From NCBI GenBank assembly GCA_014925825.1, contig JACGCK010000019.1, positions 62,001 through 126,000 on the forward strand: a DNA stretch of 64,000 bases, written 5' to 3'. Of the stretch, positions 1 to 10,663 are shown one piece after another; position 1 is the first letter of the stretch, and the number at the start of each line of letters is the position of its first letter. A model generated the notes under the pieces. It saw nothing but the letters and a program-made list of their open reading frames with translations. It was not told the origin of the DNA and made no database searches. The position numbers and the translations under genes were made by a program. Source of the DNA: Pholiota molesta (lineage: Eukaryota; Basidiomycota; Agaricomycetes; Agaricales; Strophariaceae).

Positions 1-1
1 A

Positions 2-982
2 GAGCTTTTAGCGCCCAAGCGCGTCAAATTCTACACCAAAGACTGGAAACCATTGACGCACCATCACAACGACAAGTCCATGGAAGCGGAGCATTGCTGT
101 AAAATCCTCACAACTATTTCGCGACCCACAGGAATTAGCCCTGGCGCTCTACTCTCCTTTGAACCCGGAATCAAAGGCGGCGTCGCATCCAAGATGGTGT
201 GGGCCGCGACACGAAAGACGACGAGAGGAGAGGACCACGCCTATTCACTTATGGGTATATTCGCGGTCAGCATCTCGAGTGCGTACGGAGAAGGCGCGGA
301 GCGCGCTTTTTTCCGCTTGGTCGAAGCTATTTTGACGTGTTTCCGCAATGCCTTGGATATCCTCAACTGTGGCGGTAAACCCTTATCTAACACGATCCAC
401 TCTTCGCGAGTCCTACCCTCCGGTCCGGAGTGTTATCTTAGCCATGATCCAGACATGATGCTGTTCCACATTATTCCCCCAAAACCACTGATCTTGACCC
501 ATATTGGCCTCAAGGTCAGCTTGCTTTGCGTAGCAGCCGAGATTATGGCACCGGGTTGGGGTCGCACAGAATGGGGAACATTCGACGGAGGGGTAAATTT
601 TCAATGCAAGCTACCCTACGGGTCGCCGTTACGGTCTTCGCAATTTGGTACACTGTGGCTTCGTGGAAACCATCCGGTGATGCCAGATCAACTTACTTCC
701 AACAAATTTGTGCTGGGTATTTGGAGCTTCACCGTACAATCCGACCACCGGCTTTCGATCCCTCCGAAGTGCGCGGCTTTCCTCCTTCAAGTTAATCACT
801 TCGGAAATTCACCACAGACATCGCCACATTTCCAATTTACGTCGCTGTCCTCAAGCCAGATTGGCTCACAATCTAAGGTGAACACCAAAAGGCCCGTTAC
901 ATTTTCTATGGGTACAGGTGGAATATTTTCCTGCGACGAATTGGAGAGGAATGGGATGAAACTCCTCACTGTATATCTTTAG
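2..982 (+). CDS. HET-domain (heterokaryon incompatibility) protein, 3' part, cut by window edge
   Basis: The frame is open from base 2, giving residues ELLAPKRVKFYTKDWK, to TAG at 980-982; the first in-frame ATG is not the real start because conserved sequence lies upstream of it. The segments LLAPKRVKFYTKDW, WAATRKTTRGEDHAYSLMGI and YGEGAERAFFRLVEAIL are the C-terminal hallmarks of the basidiomycete HET domain (R-x-T-T-R-x-E-D-x-A-Y-S-L-x-G-I, then the YGEG-A-FxRL motif). Known HET proteins trigger programmed cell death when genetically different hyphae fuse. The roughly 200 residues after the domain show no repeat or other domain I recognise. No intron is needed in the visible part. The N-terminal half of the HET domain lies outside the window. 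Confidence 0.85.
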   Translation, partial: ELLAPKRVKFYTKDWKPLTHHHNDKSMEAEHCCKILTTISRPTGISPGALLSFEPGIKGGVASKMVWAATRKTTRGEDHAYSLMGIFAVSISSAYGEGAERAFFRLVEAILTCFRNALDILNCGGKPLSNTIHSSRVLPSGPECYLSHDPDMMLFHIIPPKPLILTHIGLKVSLLCVAAEIMAPGWGRTEWGTFDGGVNFQCKLPYGSPLRSSQFGTLWLRGNHPVMPDQLTSNKFVLGIWSFTVQSDHRLSIPPKCAAFLLQVNHFGNSPQTSPHFQFTSLSSSQIGSQSKVNTKRPVTFSMGTGGIFSCDELERNGMKLLTVYL

Positions 983-1296
983 TGAGATTCAAATGAATGT
1001 ATCTGCATTATAGACTAATGTAACATGATGTACTTATATACAGGACAAAATAATCCTCATCGTGCAAGGTCGTTTAGACCCTTTATCATTAGACACAGAA
1101 GCTAGACCAGTGACCGAAAAGCGAAGCCAGGAAGCCTTTGTCCCGCCAATGAGAGCCAGCGTAAATCGAAGGACACTGCAAAAGCACAGTGCTTAATTAT
1201 CGACAACAATGAAATTGATCTCCCGGTTTGTGTCACTGGAGGTGGCGACATCTAAGTTGAGTGTCAGCTAGAATAAGCGTTGAAACCTCCTCGTTA
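983..1296. other. Convergent intergenic spacer
   Basis: This holds the 3' ends of two convergent genes, the HET gene and the membrane protein gene. I see no coding frame or repeat in it. Confidence 0.5.
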
Positions 1297-2716
1297 CTAT
1301 CTGACGTCGTCATAAGCTGGCGGCAGATCTTGACCGCCTTTTTCTCTCCGTGTGATCGGCGGTGTCGAGATGGTCAATAGTACATCGGCGTCCACATCGA
1401 CATTGCTTGGCGGCAGGAAAGGGTTTTCATCTGTCGCAACGGCGCTAGGATCGTTCGGAGAGAATGGGGATGCTGAAGCAGAATGAGGAACTACCGGTGA
1501 TACCTGACCGTGGTTGGAACTCGGCGGCGTGGTAGCGCGCCCCGCAGTCGGGTGCAAGACATCGAGTTCATATTGATTAACTGAAGCGGACGCATGGGCG
1601 CCCTCGCGTGCCCGAGCCGGGTGCGCGCGGCCGCTGGAGTGTCGTTTGCTGTATCCGCTCTCACCGGCGAAGTTGCTCGAGTGGCGGGCCTTGGCAGCGT
1701 CGCCTCGTCCTCGAGAGTCAGAGTCCCTGCGGCCGAGTTCCACGTCCTCCGCCATGTACTTGTGTCTCGAGCCGCGTTTCGTGGAGGATTTTGGATGGGC
1801 ATGCCGTGTTCTTTCGCTGGGATGTGATGATATGGTCGGATAAACGTCTGTGCAGAAAAGACAAAATGGAAACGATTATCATGCGGTTCAAATAGGTAAT
1901 AATAACTAAAGAAAAAAAGGTTAAAAATAGATATAGAACAGATATTTATAACACGGAATGCGCAAGGCTGTGTGTGAGAGGATATTTTATTTTTGAAGAC
2001 GGGGAAAAGTGGGAGAGCAAAAACACAAACGACAACACGTAAATAGGATAGATACACACCTGGTTCGACGTCCTGAAGCGTAGTCCCGCCCATGAACGGG
2101 GGCAGTGGTGGTCGTACAGTCGTCCGCGACATTGGTTGCCTTTTCCGGCGACGAACGACAATAATAACGAGGACTGCTGCAAGAATCGCTATGAATCCCG
2201 CTAGCGAGCCGGCAACCATAGGTACAGGCGAGTGTATTGTGGGGATATCGATGGTTATATTTGAGGAAGAGGATGTCGCTGCGGATGATGAAGTTGTGCT
2301 GGAAGGAATACGAGTAGTCGATGATGACGATGATAAGGAAGAGGGGGACACGGAGGCGGAGTCATTGTCACCCGATCCAGAGGTAGGTGAGGCGCGGGCA
2401 AACAGGAGTTTACTGAAAAAGAGACCGGCGTCAGCTAAGAAATTTTCTCCCAGGTCTGAGGGACATACTCTCTCGCAACCACTCTACCTCGACAGTTTGC
2501 GCAGCCGGGCATTTCCACAAGTGGTGCAGATGACTCGCCGTTGATACTGGATAGTCGGGGTTCGGTTTCGAGGGTTTTAGCACGATATATGTGCGGCGTT
2601 AAAGGAAGTAGTGCGACATACGGAGTGAGTTTAATTTTGGGTGTTGTTTGTGCATTGCATATGGTGTTCCAGGATAGAACAAAGCTTATGGCTCTTCGGT
2701 ACGGACCTCGCGTCAT
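1297..2716 (-). CDS. Single-pass membrane protein with Ser/Thr-rich ectodomain and cytoplasmic PPxY tail
   Basis: Exons on the minus strand are 2716-2469, 2412-2060 and 1847-1297 (383 residues). Intron 1 is GTATGT..CAG with a CTGAC branch site; intron 2 is GTGTGT..CAG. Both joins restore one frame. The start ATG at 2716 opens a weak signal-like segment (AISFVLSWNTICNAQ). Next come a short CxxC stretch, a Ser/Thr-rich region likely to be O-glycosylated, one hydrophobic segment (VPMVAGSLAGFIAILAAVLV) followed by a basic RRRKR stop-transfer, and a long polar tail ending in LPPAYDDVR. The layout resembles fungal Mid2-like surface sensors, but there is no clear sequence signature, so the function is open. 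A further optional 75-nt intron near 2560-2635 (GTATGT..CAG, multiple of three) cannot be decided. The PPAY motif could recruit a WW-domain ubiquitin ligase. Confidence 0.75.
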
Positions 2717-5259
2717 TGGACAGAATTTTACAACAGGCGAGAGGGAAGCGGCGAAAGGAAGATCGCTTGAAAAGTATAATGCAGCAGGCAAGATATACAC
2801 ACGCGCTGATGACGTTGAGTGATGAAAGGCAGGATGGAGAATAGATATTATGAAATGATTAGAAGTTCCGCACATCCAGAGACGAGAAAAAGGTCGAGGC
2901 GAGGCGCACCAGGCCGAGAGGACGGCAAACGGCAGAGGGGAAGAAGTAGCACGCGGGATCCACGCACGCCTCACACGAGAACGAGAGGAACAGGCGAGCC
3001 AGCCAGCAATAGGTTAAAGTCAATGGTCTATAATCGCAGGCATGTACACCATCCGAACCGCAAGCCCACGCCGTCACTCAATTGGCAGTCCTTTAAGCTT
3101 GTGCTTCCCGCGTACCCAAGTCGGCCGCTAGTGGGTGAAGGTAATTGGACGAATTTGAGGTGCCCCCTAATTGCCACTTAGGTGTGAAAAGCAGGCCGTC
3201 CTGCGAAAGCATTCACGTCTGTGAGCTATATGAAGTAAACACAGAGAACTGTGACAACGAAAATAGTTACGGACAAGGAGGTAGGGCGCGTATTCTTGGG
3301 TGCTGGAGTCTGGTGGATGAGTCTGGTGGATGAGATGGAAGGATAGACGTCAGGCAAGGTGAAATTTGCCACCGACGATCGAGGGGCGAGATGATGAAGA
3401 TAGGTCTGTCGATGCGTGCGACCATGTCCGGGAATCTATGTATGCCCATTGATACTGCGCGCTATAAATAGTAGGGGGCTGGAAAGGAGGAACCGACCAA
3501 AAAGGCAGGCTACATACATGATCACACAATCATCATCTGTGTATTCATGGCACTGCCTATGAATAGACCTGGGTGAACGACGGCCTCCTCAATCCTCCTC
3601 CCGTACAGATACCAGCAAAAAATCGATCGCTGGGGGTCGTTTTCGTGGTTTTCAGTGACGGCACCTAGGCCCCAGAACGATCCATCCGCTGTGGTCCTTC
3701 TGAAATTAGAACATAGATACCGGGGGATGTAACATGCCGAACCTGGCAGGCGGAATAAATTTAAACTAGATATAAAAATAGAATGGCAACATGCCTGTGT
3801 TTTTCTTTGGCCATCATCACGATATTTTGGGGAATGACCATTTCACAACTCGCAGGTGTCCTCCCTCCAACCAGCCGAACCAACCGAAGTCCTGAACTTC
3901 TGGTGTATCTAGAGTCCACCGGGCTCGAGGTGCATGTCTGGCGATAGATGCGGCAGTGTTAAATTTATGTGATGACTCTAAAAAGGCATAACATACGCAC
4001 AGCTCAGTTACGGCGAGGATCAGCCCGCAACAACCATGGCCGCCGAAGAGCGATTAGACTCAGGGCCCCATAACGGGCGCCCGCACGCGCCGCAGACCAT
4101 TGGGCCCTCGCACAAGATGTGGACTCGGACACAACTAGAGATAGATACACGGCGCAGGAGGGAGGGGAGAGCAAGAAAGAAAGAATCTTGGCGTGAGGCA
4201 TTTTATACCTAGACTTTGTCTTGGCCCTGATCTTGGCATAACGGTGCGCTCAGACCAAGATACGCCTGTGTTGTATCAATGTATGTATGCACAATGCCAT
4301 GAGGTCTAAACAGTTGGGCAGCTGGACTTCAAGACGAGACATGCATCAGCGCCTGAATAAGCCTTGCGTGAGGAATCCGTGAGCTCGGGTCGAGCTGTGT
4401 TATTTATTCGCCATTGAAACATATCCGGATTCCGAATTCGTGGAGGCTGTCATGGAACCCAAGAATCCATTCGTGCGCCCTCTGGTTTGCTAATGGTTCT
4501 CTTATAGCTCATTGGAGAATAAGATAAAGGATCTGGTTTATTTGTAGCTCGCGAGCTGCCACTACTTTGAAATACAGAGTATTATACGCGTCCTAGGACC
4601 TAAATATACCCCTGGCAAGTTCTTACGATTGCGGCTACCAGTTTTATGCTATTCGGTAGATTGATAAGCTGCCTTCTGACTTATAAATCTAATCGAGAAC
4701 GCGTTCAATGACATCCGAGTCCTGGATTCTTGAATATCGCAAAAGATCGCGGCCAAATCAAACTTCGGACATCTGCATCCTCCGCCTGCGGAAGTTCTTT
4801 CTTCGCTTACAAGGCAAGAGACTCTGTATTCCGATTTTCATAATTCCAGAGACCAGGCAAGTTTGACGCACCATGAATTTATGCTCAGCTTGTGCTCAGC
4901 TCAAGCTCAGCTGCAGGAGTGAGGACGATTTCATTGGCGTTGTCACGTGTAATTAAATCACATGAGTTACGTCTGGTACCACATTTTTTGTTGGCGCTTG
5001 TCCAACTTTCGTCCTTGCCTCCGCTACGTGGCTGCTCGCCACCCTCATATCTCTTTTCCGCAGTTCATTTTGGGAACGATAAATATTGAAAAACTTAATA
5101 CGAGTCACGAAACAGGTTCGTGCGCTGCGTCGTCGGGCGCTGTTGTGTGGCTTACCGCGGCAGCGGAGCAACACCACACGGCAGCATCGCATGTAGCACA
5201 TTGGAGGTGGGAGCGCTGAGCGCTAATCTACTGTGGTTTCTGTTTGAATAGGCTGGATA
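2717..5259. other. Long non-coding stretch, no supported gene
   Basis: About 2.5 kb in which I find only short frames without family signatures. A TATA-like box (CTATAAATA, about 3461-3469) has no recognisable gene behind it. The 3' part, near 5221-5259, may hold 5' UTR of the phosphotransferase gene: a TTTGAATAG acceptor-like site lies just before its ATG. Confidence 0.4.
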
Positions 5260-6935
5260 ATGGGCTACATTCCGAAACATTCATTGGAGAACCTCAAAAA
5301 ATATGCGTATAAAGGCGTTGACAAGTGCGTGTTGTCTTATCTCTTCAGCAAGTTAGCGGTATCTTATCACCAAGCCATAGGTCTCTGGTTTCGCGTTATG
5401 TTTTGAACCCTTTCTGGACTTGGTTTGTCACATTATGGCCACTCTCAGTCGCGCCGAATACAGTGCGTAACCTTGCTATACAGATACGCTTTGTCGCTAA
5501 TTCTCAGCCCATTTCTGAACTCAGATAACACTCACCGGCCTGCTGATTGTCTTCGTCAACTTCTTCACACTACTATACTACGACCCTCTCTATCTCACCG
5601 AACATGACGATTTCACCTCGCCTCCTAATTGGGTGTATTACACGTATGATGTCATTCTCGCATCTAGACCTTTTTCTCATGCAGTGCGGATTGTAGATGG
5701 GCTTTGGGTCTTTTTGCGTATCAGAGTTTGGATGCAATCGACGGGTGCGCTTCATTTTGATGTGATTATTATAGAAGACCAACAAATTCTTTGAGTGAAG
5801 AAAGCAAGCAAGGAGGACAGGTATGGCTGGACCGTTGGGAGAGATGTTCGATCATGGTATGCTACAAACACGATGTTATCCTTTCCTGTACTAATCTTCA
5901 TGCGATAGGCTGTGATGCTCTCAACACGACGGCAAGTATCAGCAGCTCTCCAAACGTGCAGCCAAGCTAACTCCATTATCCAGCTCGAAGTTATCCTAGC
6001 CTCAAGGGCACTCGGTCTCGGTCGCTCGTGGTGGACCGTAGCCTCTCAAATCGCGACTCTAGCAAACTTCTACCTCACAACCTGGGAGGAGTACCACACC
6101 GGCCAGCTCTTCCTCGGCCACTTCTCCGGGCCCGTCGAAGGCATCCTGATGATCGTCACCATCTACCTGATCTCTGGATACTACGGCCCCGCCTTCTGGG
6201 AACAGAGAATCTGGACATTCACGCACCTCGAGCGCTTCCCGCTGATTGCGCGCCTGCCCAACCTGCCGCTCAACGAGGCGTTCCTGGTGTTCGGCGCCGT
6301 GGGGCTCGGGTTCAACATCATCTACAGCTATCTGAACGTGCTCAAAGCCACGCGCGCGGCGAAGACGTCGTCGCTCCGCCCCCTGCTCCTGCTGCTGCCC
6401 TTCCTCGTCTCGGCGGCGCTCCAGGTCGCGTGGCTCTCGCACCCGAGGTATAACAACTCGTATATCATCGGGTCGGCCGCGTTCGTGCCGTTCCTTTGTG
6501 CGTGGGGGCTGCAGTTCGCACATATGGTGGGCAGGATGATTCTGGCGCATGTGACGAAGGGCCCGTTTCCGATGTGGGACTGGGTGTGGCTATGGAGTGT
6601 GGCGGGTGCGCTGGATGCGAATTTACCGGCCTTTGGGATGTGCGTAGTCGCCTTGGCGCCCTCGTCTTCATGGTGTTAACCTTTTATTGACTTTCATGTT
6701 TTGGTTCTTTTCTTTCGTTACGCGATTTGTTAGGTCGCCGCTCATCCAAACTTCGACGCGCAATACGACGATCTTCGTATGGATCACCCTGGGTTTCTCG
6801 TTCCTGACCTACGCGCGCTTCATCACGCTGGTAATTGGAGATATCACGAATTATCTGGGCATTGCGTGCTTCACTGTCCGGAAGAAGGACGAGAAGGGCA
6901 TCTGGCATGACGCGCGGCCTGATAAACTGTCATGA
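5260..6935 (+). CDS. sn-1,2-diacylglycerol choline/ethanolamine phosphotransferase (CDP-alcohol phosphatidyltransferase family)
   Basis: Eight exons: 5260-5324, 5381-5462, 5525-5643, 5697-5744, 5801-5856, 5909-5931, 5984-6639 and 6734-6935 (416 residues, the usual size for CPT1/EPT1). The enzyme moves phosphocholine or phosphoethanolamine from the CDP-alcohol to diacylglycerol in the ER/Golgi membrane, the last step of the Kennedy pathway. The catalytic signature D-x2-DG-x2-AR-x8-G-x3-D-x3-D is complete at residues 101-126 (DAIDGKQARR..GEMFDHGCD). Before it lies SLVSRYVLNPFW..VAPNTITLTG, and after it LEVILASRALGLGRSWWTVASQ and FYLTTWEEYHTGQLFLGHFSGPVEG, all typical of the family. Several hydrophobic helices follow. 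The intron after exon 6 has a GC donor (GCAAGT) instead of GT. Choline versus ethanolamine preference cannot be read from the sequence. Confidence 0.95.
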
Positions 6936-7463
6936 AGATTGATGTATGTGGGCTGAGTGTGTCAGTGGCGCGGCGCTTTCTTGGCTGCTGCGGTGGTTGG
7001 GGGTTGGGAGGAAGTGAGAGCGGAGGAGGAGGAGTTGAAACAAAGATAATGCCGGAGGAAGTGCTGACGAAGTTATTGCAGATGCAGTTTGTTGTATGTG
7101 CATTACGATCTAGATTATATTTACGAACCTTACCTACTAACGACCCTATTATTGACTTTTTCTTCGCATGTAGCTATCTATCCGATATTCATTATTGGAT
7201 ACCTCGAAAAAGTACTACATTTCCCCTTTTATTTCTTGGATGGGGTATATATGTTTTGAACGAAACTTTCTTCATTTGGTTGTAAGAAATCGAACCCCTG
7301 CGCTTTCAACTAAAATAGTTGAAAATAATATGGGATCTGTCTTTATAATTTGCAAGCATTGCAACAGTCGAACGATCTTCATTCTTGATGAGAGAATTGT
7401 ATGTAAGTTTATGCAGTCTGGGCAACTAAAAACTTGTTTGTAGCTCTCGTCAACGGTAAATTG
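6936..7463. other. Convergent intergenic spacer
   Basis: This AT-rich spacer lies between the ends of two convergent genes. I see no coding signal or repeat. Confidence 0.4.
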
Positions 7464-8863
7464 TTAAAAGCGTCTATAATAAGCCTTGGCATTGCGAATG
7501 TTCTGGGCTCGTATCGCAGCCCACAGCTCACAGTTGTCGGAGTCGTCGTAGTGCTCCGCACGATACCAATCAATGAAGCTCGTGAATTTATTGTCCAAAA
7601 ACCGTCTTGTTGGCGCAATAACAATGTCACAATCAGTACCAGCATTGATGTACGAAGTAGCTAAAGAAAAGAAATATACTCACAGTGAGTCTCCCAATTC
7701 CTCATCTGATTCGAACTTTTCCATATCAATCTCAATCCGAAGGTGTTCCTGGAGATGTTCATCATCTCTGTCGATGAGATATGTTGACCGAAGGCGAGGT
7801 GATTTGACTACGCTATACGCCATTTTGATGAAGAAGTGCTCGGTGTATTCTACAAGCCACGAATTAGATTCGATGTTGCTGAGGGAGGGAAGCTCTGTCT
7901 GTGTAAGAATGGGGATAGTCCAGCATTGCGCGTCACCGACATAGCGTATTCCTCGCGCGAAGGCGAAGGTGGAATCATCAAACTCGTCGCGGGTGATAAA
8001 CTGATTAAGGGACCAGCCTCGTTCCCTGTATTTTTTGAAAGCGGCCATTGCTGTCGTTCTATCGGTGCAGGCCTGAGCCCGTCGTTCAATGAAGGTTCCT
8101 CGCGGAAAGAAGGAATAGGCTGCATTATGCGTTATCACGTTCATAACGCATGCTGTTGAGATGTACATGATGAGACACGGACAACTCCAATGTGACGGGG
8201 AAAATCAAGTGGTGCACTTACTCGAATGGAAGCTCAAGATTCTCTCCAAAGGCGAATTTAGCGATGTGATCACCTGGACTTTGCGAAACGGATTCTGCTT
8301 TACGAACGTGAACACGCATTGTGCACCGAGATAACCTTGTCCTGATTCTATGAAGTGACGCTGTGTGAGCATGCGGGAAGGCGTGGTGTCCGGATTGAGA
8401 TCCAAGTCGTCCTGAAATGTTTTACTGTTGGACGTCGGATATGGCACATACTTGTATCCAATCGAGAGCAACCACAAACCGATGTCCTCGCGGTAGGCGT
8501 GCTCTACATACAGGTCGAGATCTGAGTCGGGATATACCACACGATTGAAGAACTGGAGCGCTGTGGATCCGGAGATCAACATTCCCGTTGACGCTTGGAA
8601 CCGCCGAAAATCAGCTATCTGTGATGGAGTGAAGTAGGTCGCCAGTAGCTTGTCAATTTGGAACCTACGGCGGATGTAGGATTCGACGATGGAGTGTATA
8701 TGCTTGCAGGTCTTGCCATATTTGAACAACTCGCCTGGAGACAGTTCTTCTAACAGCACATCGTCGGTAGTCGATGGGCTGAACAAGTGTCAGATGTTGC
8801 GTATGGCGCTGCTTGAGATTGTCACGATGTTGAGGCATATACTTACAGGGAAAGAACAGACAT
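7464..8863 (-). CDS. F-box-like / nucleotidyltransferase-like protein, copy A
   Basis: Exons 8863-8847 (17 nt, MSVLS+), 8778-8222, 8152-7684 and 7605-7464 give 394 residues in one frame. The start rests on the copy-B paralogue, which has an identical 17-nt first exon. Residues 11-50 (DDVLLEELSPGELFKYGKTC..IRRRF) look like an F-box helix bundle that would bind Skp1. Residues 74-98 (LISGSTALQFF..SDLDLYVE) have the GS..DxD pattern of the nucleotidyltransferase fold. The rest contains ITHNAAYSFFPRGTF and FLDNKFTSFIDWYRAEH..CELW, shared with copy B. Such proteins recur in agaricomycete genomes; neither nucleotide transfer nor SCF function is demonstrated, and the DLD could be structural. The gene lies head-to-tail with copy B. 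Confidence 0.8.
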
Positions 8864-9247
8864 ATTATCAGAATAAGAGAGTTCGGAAGAACAGACTGCG
8901 CTTAGCAGTGGAATAGGACAGTTACGCGGCAGAACGCTGGCGGATGGTGAACATGAATCAATTTCCAAACTGAGAATCTCATGTTTGTTCCCCCGTCACG
9001 CACCAGAACTTGCGTTCGTGATTCATGACAGACGTGGGGACTTCACAAGGACTTCATTCAAGCCTCGAATTTTTGAATTTTCCAGTCGGCCTTGGAATAG
9101 AACATAATTGCGTTGCTTAGACCTCAATTGATGGAAGTTTATATCATATAGTAGCAGCAAGACTCCGAAGATATCGTGTGTTTTTGATGAAAAGTGGTAT
9201 ATAATTTATAAGTTACGGTCTGGGTAATTACTGCCAGGTAATTACTT
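8864..9247. other. Spacer between the two F-box-like paralogues
   Basis: This is the 3' flank of copy B and the promoter side of copy A. No other gene is visible. Confidence 0.4.
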
Positions 9248-10663
9248 TCAGCTCTCATCAATGTTGCGAGCGTTCCGAATGACATTACGAAGTCTCTCAG
9301 CGTGTACCACAGCCCATAACTCACAATTGTCGATGTTGTGCTCTGCACGATACCAATTAATGAGATCCGTGAATTCGTCATCCAGAAACCGTCTGTGTGT
9401 AATGCAATTTCGCGATGAGATCCAGCCCAAAGGCAGAGGAGTCAAATACTCACCTTGGCTCTTCAGATTCACTATCTGAGTTGAATTCGTCGTTATCAAT
9501 CTCTAACTCAAGGTGCAGTTGGAGGTGCTCGTCGCCTCTTTCGATGAGATACGTAGTCCGAAGGCGGGGTGATTTGACTATGCTATACTTCATTTGGAGA
9601 AAAAGTGTTTCATCGTATCGCACGAGCCACGAATTGGACTCAATCTCGCAGACAGGAATCTCTATCTGTGGCAGGATTGGGATGGTCCAACATTGTGCGT
9701 CGCCGACGTACCGTAACCCCCGGGCGAACGCGAAAGTGGGGTCATCGAACTCGTCGCGGGTAATATGTTGGTCAATGGTCCAACCTCGACTCCTGTACTT
9801 ATTTTGGGCGATTGTATTGGCCATTGTTTCGTCCGAGACCGAGATGCAGGACAATGCACGTCGTTCCGCAAAAGTTCCTCGTGGAAAGAAGGAATAGGCT
9901 GTGTTGTGCGTTATTATGTTCATTACGCATGCTGTTGAGATATGTATGATGAGACTCGAACAAATCTCAATAGACAGATAAGCTCAAGTTGCGACTTACT
10001 GGAATGGAAGTTCAAGATTCTTTCCAAAGGCGTGTCTAGCGACGTGATCATCTGAACTTTGCGAAGCGGATCCTGCTTTACGAAGGTGAACACACATTGT
10101 GCATCGAGGTAGCTGTGTCCTGCTTGTATGAAGGCCTGTTGTGGGGGCATTTGAAACGGCTCTAATATGTCTGGTTGCAGGACCAAATCGTCCTGGAACG
10201 TTTTGCCGCGGGACCGCGGGCGCGGCACATACGTGTATCCAATCGAGAGCAACCATAGGCCGACGTCTTCGCGGAAGCCGTGCTCTAGATACAAGTCAAG
10301 GTCTGAGTCGGGGTATACCATACGATTGAAGAACTGGAGCGCGGTTGATCCGGAGATCAGCATCCCTGTATATGTCTGTAACCATCGAAAATGATTTATC
10401 TCTGATGGAGAGAAGTAGGTGGCGAGTAGCTTTTCGATTCGGAATCTCCGGCGGATGTAGGACTGAACGATGGAGTGGATATGCTTGCAGGTTCTTCCAT
10501 ATTTGAATAACTCGGGTGCCGACAGTTCGTCTAACAAGATATCGTCGGTTGTTGACGGTCTGAATACGTATCAGATGATAAAATTGGCATCATATGTCGG
10601 ATATAGTGTAATTGAAACTGCATCATAAGTAAGGTGACACACTCACAAAAATAAAACGGACAT
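9248..10663 (-). CDS. F-box-like / nucleotidyltransferase-like protein, copy B
   Basis: Exons 10663-10647 (17 nt, MSVLF+), 10559-10000, 9931-9454 and 9392-9248 give 399 residues. Intron positions and phases are identical to copy A at 7464-8863, and protein similarity is obvious throughout (PSTTDDILLDELSAPELFKYG, LISGSTALQFFNRMVYPDSD, RRFLDDEFTDLINWYRAEHN). The pair arose by tandem duplication. The F-box-like segment is at about residues 11-50, the GS..DxD nucleotidyltransferase-like motif at about 74-98. The C-terminus differs (NVIRNARNIDES against KAYYRRF in copy A). Function is not established. Confidence 0.8.

Noticed and set aside
1491..2351. 286-codon minus-strand frame read straight through
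   Set aside because: It reads through an intron (1848-2059) and leaves the conserved frame afterwards; the spliced version ending in LPPAYDDVR is better supported.
6059..6550. 163-codon minus-strand frame within the phosphotransferase gene
   Set aside because: It is antisense to a strongly conserved coding exon and has no signature.
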